Below, one piece after another: positions 8,518-18,147 of a stretch of 64,000 nt of DNA. The notes under the pieces are model-generated. The model saw only the letters and a program-made list of their open reading frames with translations, was not told the DNA's origin and made no database searches. Numbering within the stretch: the stretch's first letter is position 1; each line of letters opens with the position of its first letter. The stretch covers positions 1 to 64,000 of the forward strand of contig QKMZ01000001.1 of NCBI GenBank assembly GCA_003242885.1, in the 5' to 3' direction. A program made the translations under genes and the position numbers. Source of the DNA: Candidatus Melainabacteria bacterium. GTDB taxonomy: Bacteria; Cyanobacteriota; Vampirovibrionia; Obscuribacterales; Obscuribacteraceae.

Positions 8518-9363
8518 TTATTTGGAGACTTTTGATGCTTTTGCTGCGTTGCTTTCTTTGCCGTCTTTCTTGCCGCAGCAATCTTCGGATTTGCCCATCG
8601 GCGCGACGTTCTTTTCCATGCTGCCAGTGAACGGATCGTAGAGCGGAGTTTCGTCGTTGTGTTTCTCGGCAGCGGTTGGACCGACACCGGGCGCCCACAG
8701 GCGAGTTTTCCAATATTTCTTGATCGCTGGGCTAGGTTGCTCGAAAAACGGATATTTGGGACCCCAGTTGAGATCGATAGCCTTCTGAATATCTGCTGCT
8801 GATGAGCCTTTTCTGCTCATCTTGTAAGCCATGACAGCTTCGCCCTGGCAATAAATGCAATCGACTCCGTGATCTGATGTGAAGCAGTCGAGCAAAGAAG
8901 CATGCTCGTCTGTGTAATCACAACCGCAGTAGCAGAAAATCTTTTCGCAAACTTCTGGAACTCGCTGAGCCGCTATATATCCCATTTTTGCTTTGCCAAT
9001 GTATTTACCAGGATCGAGAACCTTTTCACCCAGCGCAGAAAGCTTCCCGCTGCCTGACACTGTTTCCAATGCTTTTGTCGATTCTGTCTCTGTGGCATCT
9101 CCGCTGGAAGCGGAAGCAACATCGATCGTTGACGATGTCGTGCCAGTCTCTGTCGATGTTTTTGTCGTAGTGGTAGTAGACGTTGTTTCGGTTGTTGTCG
9201 CCGTCTTAGAGCTGGTGGTTTTCGTTTCGCCGCATCCTGCGAGCGAAACGCCTGAAAACAGCATTGTTGCAGCCGTCAAAAGTACAGCCTCGCGCGAGGA
9301 AATTTGGTTCCAAAAACTCAACTTAAAGCCCAACCTGAAAGTCCAATGAAGTTCTGCAATCAA
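8518..9363 (-). CDS. Lipoprotein with PCYCGC-type motif
   Basis: Up to 281 residues. The N-terminal signal ends in a lipobox (SLAGC), so the mature protein is probably a membrane-anchored lipoprotein. A linker of about 50 residues is almost pure Thr/Ser/Glu. The folded domain has FCYCGCDYTDEHASLLDC followed by CIYCQGEAV, matching the PCYCGC-motif family of unknown function, whose Cys set suggests metal or redox binding. The C-terminus adds a CCGKKDGKE segment and a Lys/Ala tail. The start is a TTG and is uncertain; no ATG lies before the signal sequence. It is divergent from mnmG. Confidence 0.8.
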   Translation of the reverse strand: MIAELHWTFRLGFKLSFWNQISSREAVLLTAATMLFSGVSLAGCGETKTTSSKTATTTETTSTTTTTKTSTETGTTSSTIDVASASSGDATETESTKALETVSGSGKLSALGEKVLDPGKYIGKAKMGYIAAQRVPEVCEKIFCYCGCDYTDEHASLLDCFTSDHGVDCIYCQGEAVMAYKMSRKGSSAADIQKAIDLNWGPKYPFFEQPSPAIKKYWKTRLWAPGVGPTAAEKHNDETPLYDPFTGSMEKNVAPMGKSEDCCGKKDGKESNAAKASKVSK

Positions 9364-9548
9364 TGACTACTTAAGACTTATTTGTAACACACAGACAGTG
9401 TCTAGCATTTGAGTCTATGTGCCTGTACGGTTTGCCTGCGCTGCCCGCCAGTGTGACAAAATGCTCGTTTTCTCTAGCTGCTGGGGCTAAAGGGGTTGTA
9501 ATTTGGTAAGATCACCCTTCCTGGGTCCGCTCGCCCGAGTAATTCATC

Positions 9549-11447
9549 ATGCTGGAATTTGATGTCGTAGTAATCGGTGGAGGTCATGCTGGCGTTGAGG
9601 CTGCTAATGCGGCGTCTCGCCTGGGTCTCAGCACGCTTATGCTGGCGGTAAATCTCGACACCATTGGCGCGATGCCCTGCAATCCAGCCGTTGGTGGTCC
9701 CGGTAAGTCGCACCTCGTCAAGGAAATCGATGCGCTGGGCGGCGTAATGGGCATTGCTGCCGACGCTACCTATTTGCAAATGCGGGTTTTGAATTCCAGT
9801 CGCGGTCCTGCCGTGCAGTCTTTACGCGCGCAGAGCGACAAGCGTGAGTATTCCGTGTGGATGAAGACATACATGGAATCGCTGCCCAACGTGACTCTGC
9901 GTCAGGGTATGGTCAAATCTTTGATTGTGGAAAACGGCAAGATCGCTGGTGTTGAACTAGCTTTTGGCGATCGCATTAAAGCAAAAGCTGTTGTGCTCTG
10001 TGCCGGCACGTTCCTTGAAGGAACGATTTGGATTGGCAAGGAAACAACTCCTGCCGGTCGCGCCGGAGAATTTCCAGCTGTTGGGCTTTCCTCGATGCTC
10101 AAATCGATGGGCTTCCGCATGCCGCGTTTGAAGACGGGCACACCGCCTCGCCTTGATGGACGCACGATCAACTATGCGGAATTGCCGATTGTTCCTGGTG
10201 ATGATTCTCCTCAGTTTTTCTCATTCCTGGACAATCGTCCTGTGCTCCCGCAAATTCCGTGCCATCAAACTCGGACGACAGAGCGCACGCACGAACTTAT
10301 CAATGCAAATTTGCATGAATCGCCAATGTACTCGGGTTTGATCGATGCAAAAGGTCCGCGCTATTGTCCTTCGATTGAAGATAAGATTGTTCGATTCGCT
10401 GATAAAGACAGCCACTCGTTGTTTTTAGAACCCGAAGGTCGCTCTACATATGAGGTTTATCTCCAGGGTTGTTCGACAAGTTTGCCTGTTCACATCCAGC
10501 ATGAGATCGTTCATTCTTTGCCAGGTCTCGAAAACGCAGTCATGGTGCGTCCCGCGTATGCAGTCGAATACGACTACCTTCCTGCTGTTCAGTTCAATCA
10601 CACATTGATGATGAAAGACCTTCCAGGATTTTTCGCTGCCGGCCAAATGCTTGGAACCAGTGGATACGAGGAAGCTGCTGCACAGGGGCTTGTCGCTGGC
10701 ATCAATGCCGCGCAGTACGTCAAAAATGAAGAACAGTTTGTTCTCTCGCGCTCATCCAGTTATACCGGAACTCTCATTGACGACCTTGTTTCCAAGGAAA
10801 TCGGTGAGCCTTATCGTATGATGACTTCACGTTCTGAATATAGATTGTTGCTTCGCCAAGACAATGCGGATCAGCGTCTTACACCACTCGGTCGCGAGTT
10901 GGGCATGGTGGACGATCACCGTTGGGAATTGTTCGAGCGCAAGCAAAACGGCATGAAGACCGAACGCAAGCGCTTGAAAGAAACGCGCGTTCACCCATCG
11001 CCTGAGTGGGAGGCCGCACTGGCGCCGCTTGATGAGAAGTTAAAACAAGCGATGACCCTGGAAGAAATTCTGCGTAGACCGAAAGTTCCATATTCACTGG
11101 TGGAACAGTTGGTGCCTGCTAATCCGGAGAAGTCTTTCGAGTGGTCGTTGGAAGTCGAAACCGACGTCAAATACGAAGGCTACATTGCACGTCAGAAACA
11201 CCAAGTCGAGCAAGCCGAAAAACTTGATGGCGTGAAGATGCCCGCCGACATTGATTATATGGCGGTCGAAAATCTCTCCAAAGAAGCGCGCGAAAAACTC
11301 AGCCGCATTCGCCCAGAAACTCTCGGTCAAGCCTCGCGCATGGGCGGTGTTTCACCAGCTGATATTTCTGTTCTTCTGATCATTTTGGAATCGCGCCGCC
11401 GCTCTCGTCGTGGCGGAAAGCACAACGCTACTGCAGTTCAAGCGTAG
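9549..11447 (+). CDS. mnmG: tRNA uridine-34 modification enzyme MnmG (GidA)
   Basis: A 632-residue FAD protein that, with MnmE, installs the carboxymethylaminomethyl group on wobble uridine of certain tRNAs. The dinucleotide motif GGGHAG is at residues 10-15. Family signatures include GPRYCPSIEDKIVRF and the later AGQMLGTSGYEEAAAQG. The length is typical and the C-terminal helical MnmE/tRNA-binding part is present. There is no strong ribosome binding site. mnmE is not in the window. Confidence 0.97.
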   Translation: MLEFDVVVIGGGHAGVEAANAASRLGLSTLMLAVNLDTIGAMPCNPAVGGPGKSHLVKEIDALGGVMGIAADATYLQMRVLNSSRGPAVQSLRAQSDKREYSVWMKTYMESLPNVTLRQGMVKSLIVENGKIAGVELAFGDRIKAKAVVLCAGTFLEGTIWIGKETTPAGRAGEFPAVGLSSMLKSMGFRMPRLKTGTPPRLDGRTINYAELPIVPGDDSPQFFSFLDNRPVLPQIPCHQTRTTERTHELINANLHESPMYSGLIDAKGPRYCPSIEDKIVRFADKDSHSLFLEPEGRSTYEVYLQGCSTSLPVHIQHEIVHSLPGLENAVMVRPAYAVEYDYLPAVQFNHTLMMKDLPGFFAAGQMLGTSGYEEAAAQGLVAGINAAQYVKNEEQFVLSRSSSYTGTLIDDLVSKEIGEPYRMMTSRSEYRLLLRQDNADQRLTPLGRELGMVDDHRWELFERKQNGMKTERKRLKETRVHPSPEWEAALAPLDEKLKQAMTLEEILRRPKVPYSLVEQLVPANPEKSFEWSLEVETDVKYEGYIARQKHQVEQAEKLDGVKMPADIDYMAVENLSKEAREKLSRIRPETLGQASRMGGVSPADISVLLIILESRRRSRRGGKHNATAVQA

Positions 11448-11551
11448 GGCGATGCCATGCATCGCTCGGTTTCCTATTCTCGTGACGTAAATGCGGCACG
11501 AATGCTGGCGCCACTGTGGGCGAGCCGTCCGCGCTTCCGGGAGCTTTAACA

Positions 11552-12022
11552 ATGATCACCCGTCCTCCTGTTCCTCCATATACGCTTGAAACCGCCGTGC
11601 AAAAGGTACGACTGGCTGAGGATGCGTGGAATACACGCGATCCGCAGAAGGTTTCACTCGCTTATACGGAAGACAGCCAGTGGAGAAATCGCTCGGAATT
11701 TATTGCTGGTCGAGAGCAGATCGTCGCGTTTCTCACCAGGAAATGGACTAAAGAACTTGATTACAGGCTGATTAAGGAACTGTGGGCATTTGAAGGAAAT
11801 CGCATTGCCGTTCGTTTTGCATACGAATGGCGCGACGACTCGGGTAACTGGTTTCGTTCATACGGAAACGAAAATTGGGAGTTCAACGAAGATGGCTTGA
11901 TGGCCAGGCGTTTGGCTTCAATCAACGATCTTCCAATATCAAATGAAGAACGCAAATTTCATTGGGACGCATCTAAACCACGCCCCGCAGACCATGCCGG
12001 GCTGAGTGATTTTGGTTTTTAG
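11552..12022 (+). CDS. NTF2/SnoaL-like protein (DUF1348-like)
   Basis: About 156 residues. The start at 11552 (MITRPPVPP) is preferred because GGGAG lies eight bases upstream. The sequence has the cone-shaped NTF2-like pattern: an N-terminal helix around [22 protein letters not shown], a helix with GREQIVAFL, and strands with [13 protein letters not shown] and WEFNEDGLM. This resembles the DUF1348 subgroup of nuclear transport factor 2-like proteins. Such folds serve as small-molecule enzymes or binding proteins; no catalytic assignment is possible. Confidence 0.8.
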   Translation: MITRPPVPPYTLETAVQKVRLAEDAWNTRDPQKVSLAYTEDSQWRNRSEFIAGREQIVAFLTRKWTKELDYRLIKELWAFEGNRIAVRFAYEWRDDSGNWFRSYGNENWEFNEDGLMARRLASINDLPISNEERKFHWDASKPRPADHAGLSDFGF

Positions 12023-12155
12023 ATTCCGTGTTCACCACGTAGACCAGCGGACGAAGCGGTTTGGGTCTTTCATCTAGATCAGTAATTCCCCCCTTAATTC
12101 GGGAATAAAAGCTGACATAAGATAATTTAATTGCCACGCTTTGTCTGAGTTGTGC

Positions 12156-13544
12156 ATGAATAACAAATCGATTTTGTCCTTTGCCATAAGTTCAGTTTAT
12201 TTGCTGCTGAGCACTTCAGCGGTTGTGGCGCATTCCGATGAATGGCAGAGCATCATCGAGAAAGGTAAAAGTTCTTCTATCAAAGGCGATTATAAAGAGG
12301 CTGAGAAGCAGTTTTCCTTGGCTTTTGAGCTTGTGGAGCCTTTTGGCTCGAAAGACATTCGTTACAGTCAAACTTTGACGAGATTGGCCGAAGCTTATTG
12401 GGCTCAGCGTAGTTATGATCAAGCTGTAGACACCTATCAGCGAGTGATTGCTGCTCAAGAGAAATATTATGGAGACTGCGATCCCCAAGTTGCGCTTACG
12501 ATTAAATGTCTTGTTGGCGTGTATTGCTCCAAGGGAAGGCACTCACAAGCTGAGCCATTGGCTAGACGTATGCTTGCTATTGACGAAAAAAATTTTGGAA
12601 CCGCACACCCTGAAATTGCAAATGATCTCAATCATTTGGCGACAATCCTTTGCTTTGAGCATAAATCTGCGGAAGCTGAAGCTTCGCTGTTAAGAGCGTT
12701 GGAGATTCAAAAGAGTAATGACTTCTCAGTCAATTTTTCCACAGTTGACACAATGAGGAATGTGGCCTGGTCATATTACACGCAAGGGAATTTTGATCGA
12801 GCACGTCCATTGTATGAGGCAGTTTTGGTATATAAAACGAAGTTGTTAGGCGAAAATCACCCAGCTATTGTTGCGTGCTTTCGTGATTTAGCCATGCTAC
12901 ACAAAGCGCTAAATGATCATCAGAAAGTTGTTGAATACTGTGAAAAGGCGAATGATGTGGTGGAAAAACAGAATGGTCTGAACTCTCTTACAACGGTGCA
13001 GTCGCTCAATACGCTAGGCAAGGCGTATGGCGATGCGGGAGAACACAAAAAGGCGCAAGAGACTTTTGTGCGTGTATTGAAGATTCGCGAAAAAGAGCAG
13101 GGTTCAAATTCTGCTGAATTCGAAAGAGCTTTGAGCGATGTTGTTCTGTCCTATGTGCACGACCACGAGTACACACAAGTATTACCGTATTTTCGGAGAC
13201 TCAAACGCATTGGAATTTCAAAGCTTGAAGCACAGTTGGCCAAGGCAAAAGATCCAAAGGCAAAACATACGAAGGCGGAAGACGCAAAGGCAATTCAGAA
13301 CATCGTGATTGGATTCAACAATTTAGGCGTCACGTGTTTGAACTGCAACCAGAAAGCTGACGCTGAGAGGTTCTTCACGAGAGCGGTTAAGCTGGATCCT
13401 AGCTATTCTCTTGCTTACGAGAATCGTGCGATTGTTAGAAAGCAGCTCGGCGACCTGAAAGGTTCAACCGCAGATCGTCTGATGGCAAAAAAACATGGTT
13501 TTGGGGTATCCAACTGTGAGCTTACTGCCAAGACGTCACATTAG
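12156..13544 (+). CDS. Secreted TPR protein (kinesin-light-chain-type repeats)
   Basis: About 462 residues from the ATG at 12156. A signal peptide (MNNKSILSFAISS... to VVAHS) points to export. At least six TPR units follow, of the 42-residue kinesin-light-chain kind (for example AEAYWAQRSYDQAVDTYQRV and LATILCFEHKSAEAEASLL). A short Lys/Ala/Asp-rich insertion near residues 360-385 (AKAKDPKAKHTKAEDAKA) interrupts the array before the last TPRs. It probably mediates protein binding in the periplasm or at the cell surface. No specific partner is suggested by the neighbours. Confidence 0.85.
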   Translation: MNNKSILSFAISSVYLLLSTSAVVAHSDEWQSIIEKGKSSSIKGDYKEAEKQFSLAFELVEPFGSKDIRYSQTLTRLAEAYWAQRSYDQAVDTYQRVIAAQEKYYGDCDPQVALTIKCLVGVYCSKGRHSQAEPLARRMLAIDEKNFGTAHPEIANDLNHLATILCFEHKSAEAEASLLRALEIQKSNDFSVNFSTVDTMRNVAWSYYTQGNFDRARPLYEAVLVYKTKLLGENHPAIVACFRDLAMLHKALNDHQKVVEYCEKANDVVEKQNGLNSLTTVQSLNTLGKAYGDAGEHKKAQETFVRVLKIREKEQGSNSAEFERALSDVVLSYVHDHEYTQVLPYFRRLKRIGISKLEAQLAKAKDPKAKHTKAEDAKAIQNIVIGFNNLGVTCLNCNQKADAERFFTRAVKLDPSYSLAYENRAIVRKQLGDLKGSTADRLMAKKHGFGVSNCELTAKTSH

Positions 13545-13869
13545 GCGACTGCTGCACTAAAGAGCCAGTCCGCTGAAGGGGCCAGCGGCTAGTCTCAGCA
13601 GCATGCCTGTTTGAGATGCTTGCAGTGACTCTCGTGCGTGCTCTGGGTGCTCAGTTCTGTAGGAAGCAAACCCTCGATCCATAAAAAGTACGTCTTCTGG
13701 ATCATCGCCTTGTGTGCCGCTGCCGCCAAATCCCAAAAATCCAGGGCGTCCCCACCGTGGATCGGGACTGTATTGAAAACGACCGGCCTGCTCTCGCAGA
13801 TATTGCTCGCTGAATCACAGCTGTCGGCGCTGGCTTCGACCCTACAGCAGTTTAGCGGCAGAACAGTAC
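13545..13869. other. Intergenic stretch, no gene seen
   Basis: About 325 bases between convergent genes. An 80-codon frame on the plus strand overlaps the end of the next gene and has no recognisable product or ribosome site. No clear terminator was recognised. Confidence 0.45.
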
Positions 13870-14742
13870 TTAGCGCTTAATCACTTCGACAGAGCATTCG
13901 GAGCGCTCGGCGATTGCTTCGGATACGCTGCCGATGAGCATTCTGTCCACCCAGCCTTTGCCTTTGCAGCCACTAACTATCAAGTCTGCTTTGAATTTCT
14001 TTGCGCCGTCAACCACAACATCGCGGGGGTCGCCTTGCAAGATTTCAAATTCGACCGAGGCTTTGGGCAGTTTCGCCCGGAGCAGCTCGCAGACTTGCTT
14101 TAAGTGCACTTCTGCGTCGCTAATCTGCTTGTTTCTAAAAGTTTCTAGCGCTTGTATTTCGTGAGTATCTTGCGCTTCGTTCATGTATTCGACTAGGCTC
14201 GGAATGGCTGTTGTGCACTTAATATGCGTCCCTTCGTTCCAGGGGCGCGAGCCGATTCTTTCCACGACGTGGTCGGAAAACGGTGAATCATCAAGGGCTA
14301 GGTAGACACGTGTTTCTTCTTCGTTTGCTTGCTTGTGATTTCTCACGACTCTGACTGAGCACGTCGCTGTGACAACCAGGGAATGTGAAACCGAGCCCAT
14401 CATCACCTTCTTGATGCCTCTCAGTCCGCGGGAGCCGACGATAAGCAAGTCAGCCGGCCAGCGTTCGGCATATTGCAGAATCTCTGATTTCGGGTTGCCC
14501 TGGCTGACTGTGCCAATGATGTTGGTGCCTGCCGGCATTTTTTCTTTTAAAATTCCCACCGCATGATCGACTACTGTTTGCGCCGAAGCAAGCATTCTTT
14601 GCACCGTAGGCGGTGGCGAAAAGGAAGTATCTACAACGCTGAGAATCTGAAAGGACGCATTGTCGGGCCAGGGTGAGCGAAGTGTTTCATTTATCGCCGC
14701 TTCGGAATGTTCAGACCCATCACAGGCGAGCAGGATTTTCAT
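13870..14742 (-). CDS. Double-domain universal stress protein
   Basis: A 290-residue protein made of two UspA domains in tandem. Domain 1 starts MKILLACDGSEHS and has the ATP-binding pattern GSRGLRG...MGSVSHS (G-2x-G-9x-G-S). Domain 2 starts YLALDDSPFS and has GCKGKG...IGSVSEA, with a Cys in place of the usual Ser. Such proteins bind ATP or AMP and aid stress survival. GAGG lies just before the start. The gene follows the SulP transporter gene in the same direction with a gap of 87 bases, so co-transcription is plausible. Confidence 0.92.
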   Translation of the reverse strand: MKILLACDGSEHSEAAINETLRSPWPDNASFQILSVVDTSFSPPPTVQRMLASAQTVVDHAVGILKEKMPAGTNIIGTVSQGNPKSEILQYAERWPADLLIVGSRGLRGIKKVMMGSVSHSLVVTATCSVRVVRNHKQANEEETRVYLALDDSPFSDHVVERIGSRPWNEGTHIKCTTAIPSLVEYMNEAQDTHEIQALETFRNKQISDAEVHLKQVCELLRAKLPKASVEFEILQGDPRDVVVDGAKKFKADLIVSGCKGKGWVDRMLIGSVSEAIAERSECSVEVIKR

Positions 14743-14829
14743 TTCAAACCTCGATGAAGATGTGAACTATAACCAATTCGGTCGGCGAAACAGGAAGTTG
14801 TACGGGCGTTTTTGAACTGCGGTGCGTCG

Positions 14830-16485
14830 TTATGTGGTTTGCGGCTGTGGTGCTGTTTTCATTCTGTATACGAGCGCTGTCGCGTCCGGACCGCAGCTCT
14901 TGAATTGTTCTAGCCCCTCAATCTCGAAAACCTTATTTGCGCGCTGCATGTCATCTCTGATTGTTGCCAGGTAGAGCCTGGTGGAGTGGTCGATCAATCC
15001 GAGCGAGGGCATGCAATGCACAACGACCTTTTTCACGTTCTCTGGAATTGTATCTAGAATGGTGCGGGCTTTTAAAGAGTTGAAGCAATGAAAAGTGTCG
15101 CCTACGTAGACGTCCATGACATCGCCCTCGATTTCGGTTTTTTGAATCGGAGAACTCGCCAGTGCGCCCATAGGCAATCCTGCTTTTTTGGCGTAATACA
15201 CGAGGACAAATGCTTCGAGCAGCATTCCCGCGCCAATTCCGAGCATGAGGTCGGAGACTAGTGTCACGAAGATAGTGACTGAGAAAATTGCCAGGTCGGC
15301 TCCGCCAAGCTTAATCATGCTGCGCCATTTGTGGGCGCCTGCGAGCTTGTAGCCAATGTGCATGAGGACGGCGGCTAGTGCTGCGACCGGAATCATGCGG
15401 ATGATGTTGCCGGCAAACAGGAGAAAACCGATGAGAAACAGGGCATTGTAGAAGTTGACCCAGGCTGTTCTGCCGCCGGAAACAATGCAGGTAGTGCTTT
15501 TGATGATGCCGGGGATGATAGTGAGGCCCCCGATCAGGCTGGAGCAAATGTTGGAGATGCCCATGGCAAATAGGGTTCGGTCCGGATCTGACTTTCGGTG
15601 AAAAGGATCGATTCTGTCTACAGCTTGCACGGTCGCCAACGATTCCGTGCCGTCGACAAATGTGAGCATGAAAATGAAGAGGATGACTTGAGGCAGCATG
15701 GGAAGAGCTTTGAATAGGTCCTGGAAGTCGGGGAATGTGAAGCCATGCTCGATCAAATTGTCAGGGATCTTGACTAGAAATTGCGGCTCTAAGTGATAGA
15801 GATGCCCTAAAACTGCGCCTACTGCTACAACAGTGAGCTGTGGCGGTATGTACTTGAGTGGGCCCCGCCTTAAGGAAGTAAGTTGGAAAAGCAAGAGTAG
15901 GCAAATTACGCCAATCGAGAATACGCTCGGATTGAGGTGATTGGCGATTTCAGCTGGTGTTTCGAAAATTACTGGAAAGAAGTCGTGTGCGAGGAATTTG
16001 CTGCCAACGAAGTTTGGGATTTGTTTGGAAAACAATAAAAAGCCGATCGCGGCAAGCATTCCGTGAATCGCAGCCATTGGGAACATGCGGCTGAACTTGG
16101 CTGCTTTTAGCCAGGTCAAAATTATCTGAGTAACGCCCGCAAGCATGATTACACACAACACGACATGATAGCCGCGATCCATGTCACCTTTGCCCAGGTC
16201 GGTGATTGCAGTGAAAAGAACAGGCGCTAGACCGGCGGCGGGACCGCAGATGGAGACGTAGGAGCCGCCCAGAAATGGAAAGATGAGCCCGGCGATGATT
16301 TCAGACGTAAGCCCACAGATTGGCGGCGCTCCGGACGCCAGGGCGATGCCGAGTGAGAGCGGCACGCTGACGAGAGCGACAACGAGCCCGGCTAGGACGT
16401 CATGCCGCCAATGCTTCAATCCCGCCAGCCCATTTTGCGGTGGCGCCTGATAAAGCGGCGGCCGCACTTTACTTGCTGTTTCCAT
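14830..16485 (-). CDS. SulP-family anion transporter
   Basis: A 551-residue inner-membrane protein. The start region DVLAGLVVALVSVPLSLGIA and the GPAAGLAPVLFTAI segment are typical SulP core signatures, with about 10-12 membrane helices. Residues about 450-545 form a soluble C-terminal part in the position of the STAS domain, containing a VVHCMPSLGLIDHS segment. Family substrates include sulfate, bicarbonate and other anions; sequence reading alone cannot choose. The start has GGGAAG upstream. It lies between a two-component operon and a universal stress protein gene, all leftward, which hints at stress-linked anion uptake (inference). Confidence 0.9.
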   Translation of the reverse strand: METASKVRPPLYQAPPQNGLAGLKHWRHDVLAGLVVALVSVPLSLGIALASGAPPICGLTSEIIAGLIFPFLGGSYVSICGPAAGLAPVLFTAITDLGKGDMDRGYHVVLCVIMLAGVTQIILTWLKAAKFSRMFPMAAIHGMLAAIGFLLFSKQIPNFVGSKFLAHDFFPVIFETPAEIANHLNPSVFSIGVICLLLLFQLTSLRRGPLKYIPPQLTVVAVGAVLGHLYHLEPQFLVKIPDNLIEHGFTFPDFQDLFKALPMLPQVILFIFMLTFVDGTESLATVQAVDRIDPFHRKSDPDRTLFAMGISNICSSLIGGLTIIPGIIKSTTCIVSGGRTAWVNFYNALFLIGFLLFAGNIIRMIPVAALAAVLMHIGYKLAGAHKWRSMIKLGGADLAIFSVTIFVTLVSDLMLGIGAGMLLEAFVLVYYAKKAGLPMGALASSPIQKTEIEGDVMDVYVGDTFHCFNSLKARTILDTIPENVKKVVVHCMPSLGLIDHSTRLYLATIRDDMQRANKVFEIEGLEQFKSCGPDATALVYRMKTAPQPQTT

Positions 16486-16693
16486 GAATAGTCTTCCCGG
16501 GGTGCTTAAGAACGTGCATTGATTTGTGCCAAACGCGCATTGGTACGGACGAATGAGGCGAATGTCCTCGTCCGGTTGTTGGCGGCTATGGGGGTCGTTT
16601 CGGAGGTTCGGTCTATCCTGAAACCAACCAGGGCCTCAAGGAGATACTAACAATTAGATGTGATCGCCCGGTGATCGGTTCATCAAGACGGTA

Positions 16694-17377
16694 TCAATTT
16701 TCCGGAGTTCCGTTCAGTCGATAGCCTTGTCCGTGAACATTGACTATGATTTCCGGCTCGTTTTCTTCGTGCAACTTCTTCCTGAGCGTTTTAATGTGAG
16801 CACGAACAGTATCCTCCGACGCCTCCGGCGAGTCTGTCCACAGTGAGCGTAGTTGATCGAGAGAGAAAACGCGTTCGGGATTCTTCAAAAACATTGTAAG
16901 CAAGCCGATTTCCTTCTTGCTTAGCTTCACTTCGTTGCCGGATTTTTTGACGGTGAGAGTGACAGGATCAAACTCGATATTCGCGCAGCGTAAAACTTTC
17001 TCGGTCGCCGGCTTGGCTGCTCGGCGCAATAGAGCTCGGACTCGCGCCAAAAGTTCGCGTGTGAAAAATGGCTTGCCGAGGTAATCGTCAGCGCCCGCAT
17101 CTAGACCGGTGTGAATGTCCTCTGATTTTGTTTTCCCTGTGAGCATTAGCACTAATGCTGTCCCGCCCGCCTTTCGATACTCTTTGCAGATTTCCACCCC
17201 AGGCATGGACGGCAACATCCAATCGCAAATGATCAAGTCGTACGAGTAGGAAAGCATGCGGTGCAGCCCGTCTTTGCCATCATGCGCCTCTTCCGTCGTA
17301 TGATTTTCCGAACGCAGCGCTTGTGCGACCAGTTTGCAATGGTCTTCATCGTCTTCAATAATTAGAATCTTTGCCAT
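16694..17377 (-). CDS. OmpR-family response regulator
   Basis: A 227-residue DNA-binding response regulator. Its receiver domain (1-115) has the acidic pair EDD at 8-10, the phospho-acceptor Asp in IICDWMLP, the Thr/Lys positions in MLTGKT and YLGKPF. The C-terminal winged helix (from about 130) ends with VHGQGYRLNG. It starts 18 bases after the stop of the paralogous regulator at 17396-18070, so they form one operon with the kinase further upstream. Confidence 0.92.
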   Translation of the reverse strand: MAKILIIEDDEDHCKLVAQALRSENHTTEEAHDGKDGLHRMLSYSYDLIICDWMLPSMPGVEICKEYRKAGGTALVLMLTGKTKSEDIHTGLDAGADDYLGKPFFTRELLARVRALLRRAAKPATEKVLRCANIEFDPVTLTVKKSGNEVKLSKKEIGLLTMFLKNPERVFSLDQLRSLWTDSPEASEDTVRAHIKTLRKKLHEENEPEIIVNVHGQGYRLNGTPEN

Positions 17378-17395
17378 GAGATTATTTCGCTACAA

Positions 17396-18070
17396 TCAGC
17401 CTGTAAACCTGTATCCGAAGCCATGCACATTTTGAATCAGTGACTCTTCGTCAGGGCTGTCGAGTTTTCTGCGCAGGTTTTTTATGTGAGTTCGAACGGT
17501 ATCCGGCGCTGCTTCTTCTTCTGCTAGCCATACGTGATTCAGCAAATCATCGAGGCTAAAGACGCGATCTTTGTTGCGCATGAAAAATTCCAGTAAGGCA
17601 AATTCTTTTACTGTTAGTTCAATTGCTGCACCATATTTGGTGACCGAACGTTTTCCCTCGTCGAGTACGAGACCCTTGGTTTTCATAACCTGAGCTTGCA
17701 AAGGTCTTTGTGCTCGCCCTACAAGCGATCGAACTCTCAATGTAAGCTCTTTCAAGTGAAAGGGTTTCGTCAAATAGTCGTCTGCCCCGGAATCAAGTCC
17801 CTGGACCTTCTCTGCGGGCAATGAGCGGCCCGTCAACATGAGGATGGCGGCATTCTCGCCTGATTGCCTTAGCTCTGTGCAAAAGTCGACACCAGTGCCG
17901 TCGGGAAGACCCCAATCTAGTACGATAAGGTCGAATTTCCTATCTTTCAGAGTCTGACGCGCGTCGGCGATAGTAGAGCAACTGGTGACTTCGTGTCCCT
18001 CGTGCTCAATGGCTCGTTGAATCTCAGCTAGTAACGTTTCGTCGTCTTCTACAAGCAATATGTTGGGCAT
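17396..18070 (-). CDS. OmpR-family response regulator (second)
   Basis: A 224-residue regulator with a receiver domain (VEDDE at 7-11, acceptor Asp in IVLDWGLP, Lys in YLTKPF) and a winged-helix output domain ending VHGFGYRFTG. It resembles the neighbouring 16694-17377 regulator across its length, so the two probably arose by duplication. Both keep all phosphorylation residues. It is preceded by a coiled-coil protein gene and, further up, the histidine kinase gene. Confidence 0.92.
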   Translation of the reverse strand: MPNILLVEDDETLLAEIQRAIEHEGHEVTSCSTIADARQTLKDRKFDLIVLDWGLPDGTGVDFCTELRQSGENAAILMLTGRSLPAEKVQGLDSGADDYLTKPFHLKELTLRVRSLVGRAQRPLQAQVMKTKGLVLDEGKRSVTKYGAAIELTVKEFALLEFFMRNKDRVFSLDDLLNHVWLAEEEAAPDTVRTHIKNLRRKLDSPDEESLIQNVHGFGYRFTG

Positions 18071-18147
18071 GGCTCGGTGTTTAAGATTTCGGCAATTTGC
18101 CTATTCTCGCACACCTGCCATGCCCTCCATTTTCTCCCCAAAGCTTG

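Noticed and set aside
13638..13880. 80-codon plus-strand frame
   Set aside because: It has no ribosome site or recognised product and overlaps the end of the universal stress protein gene.
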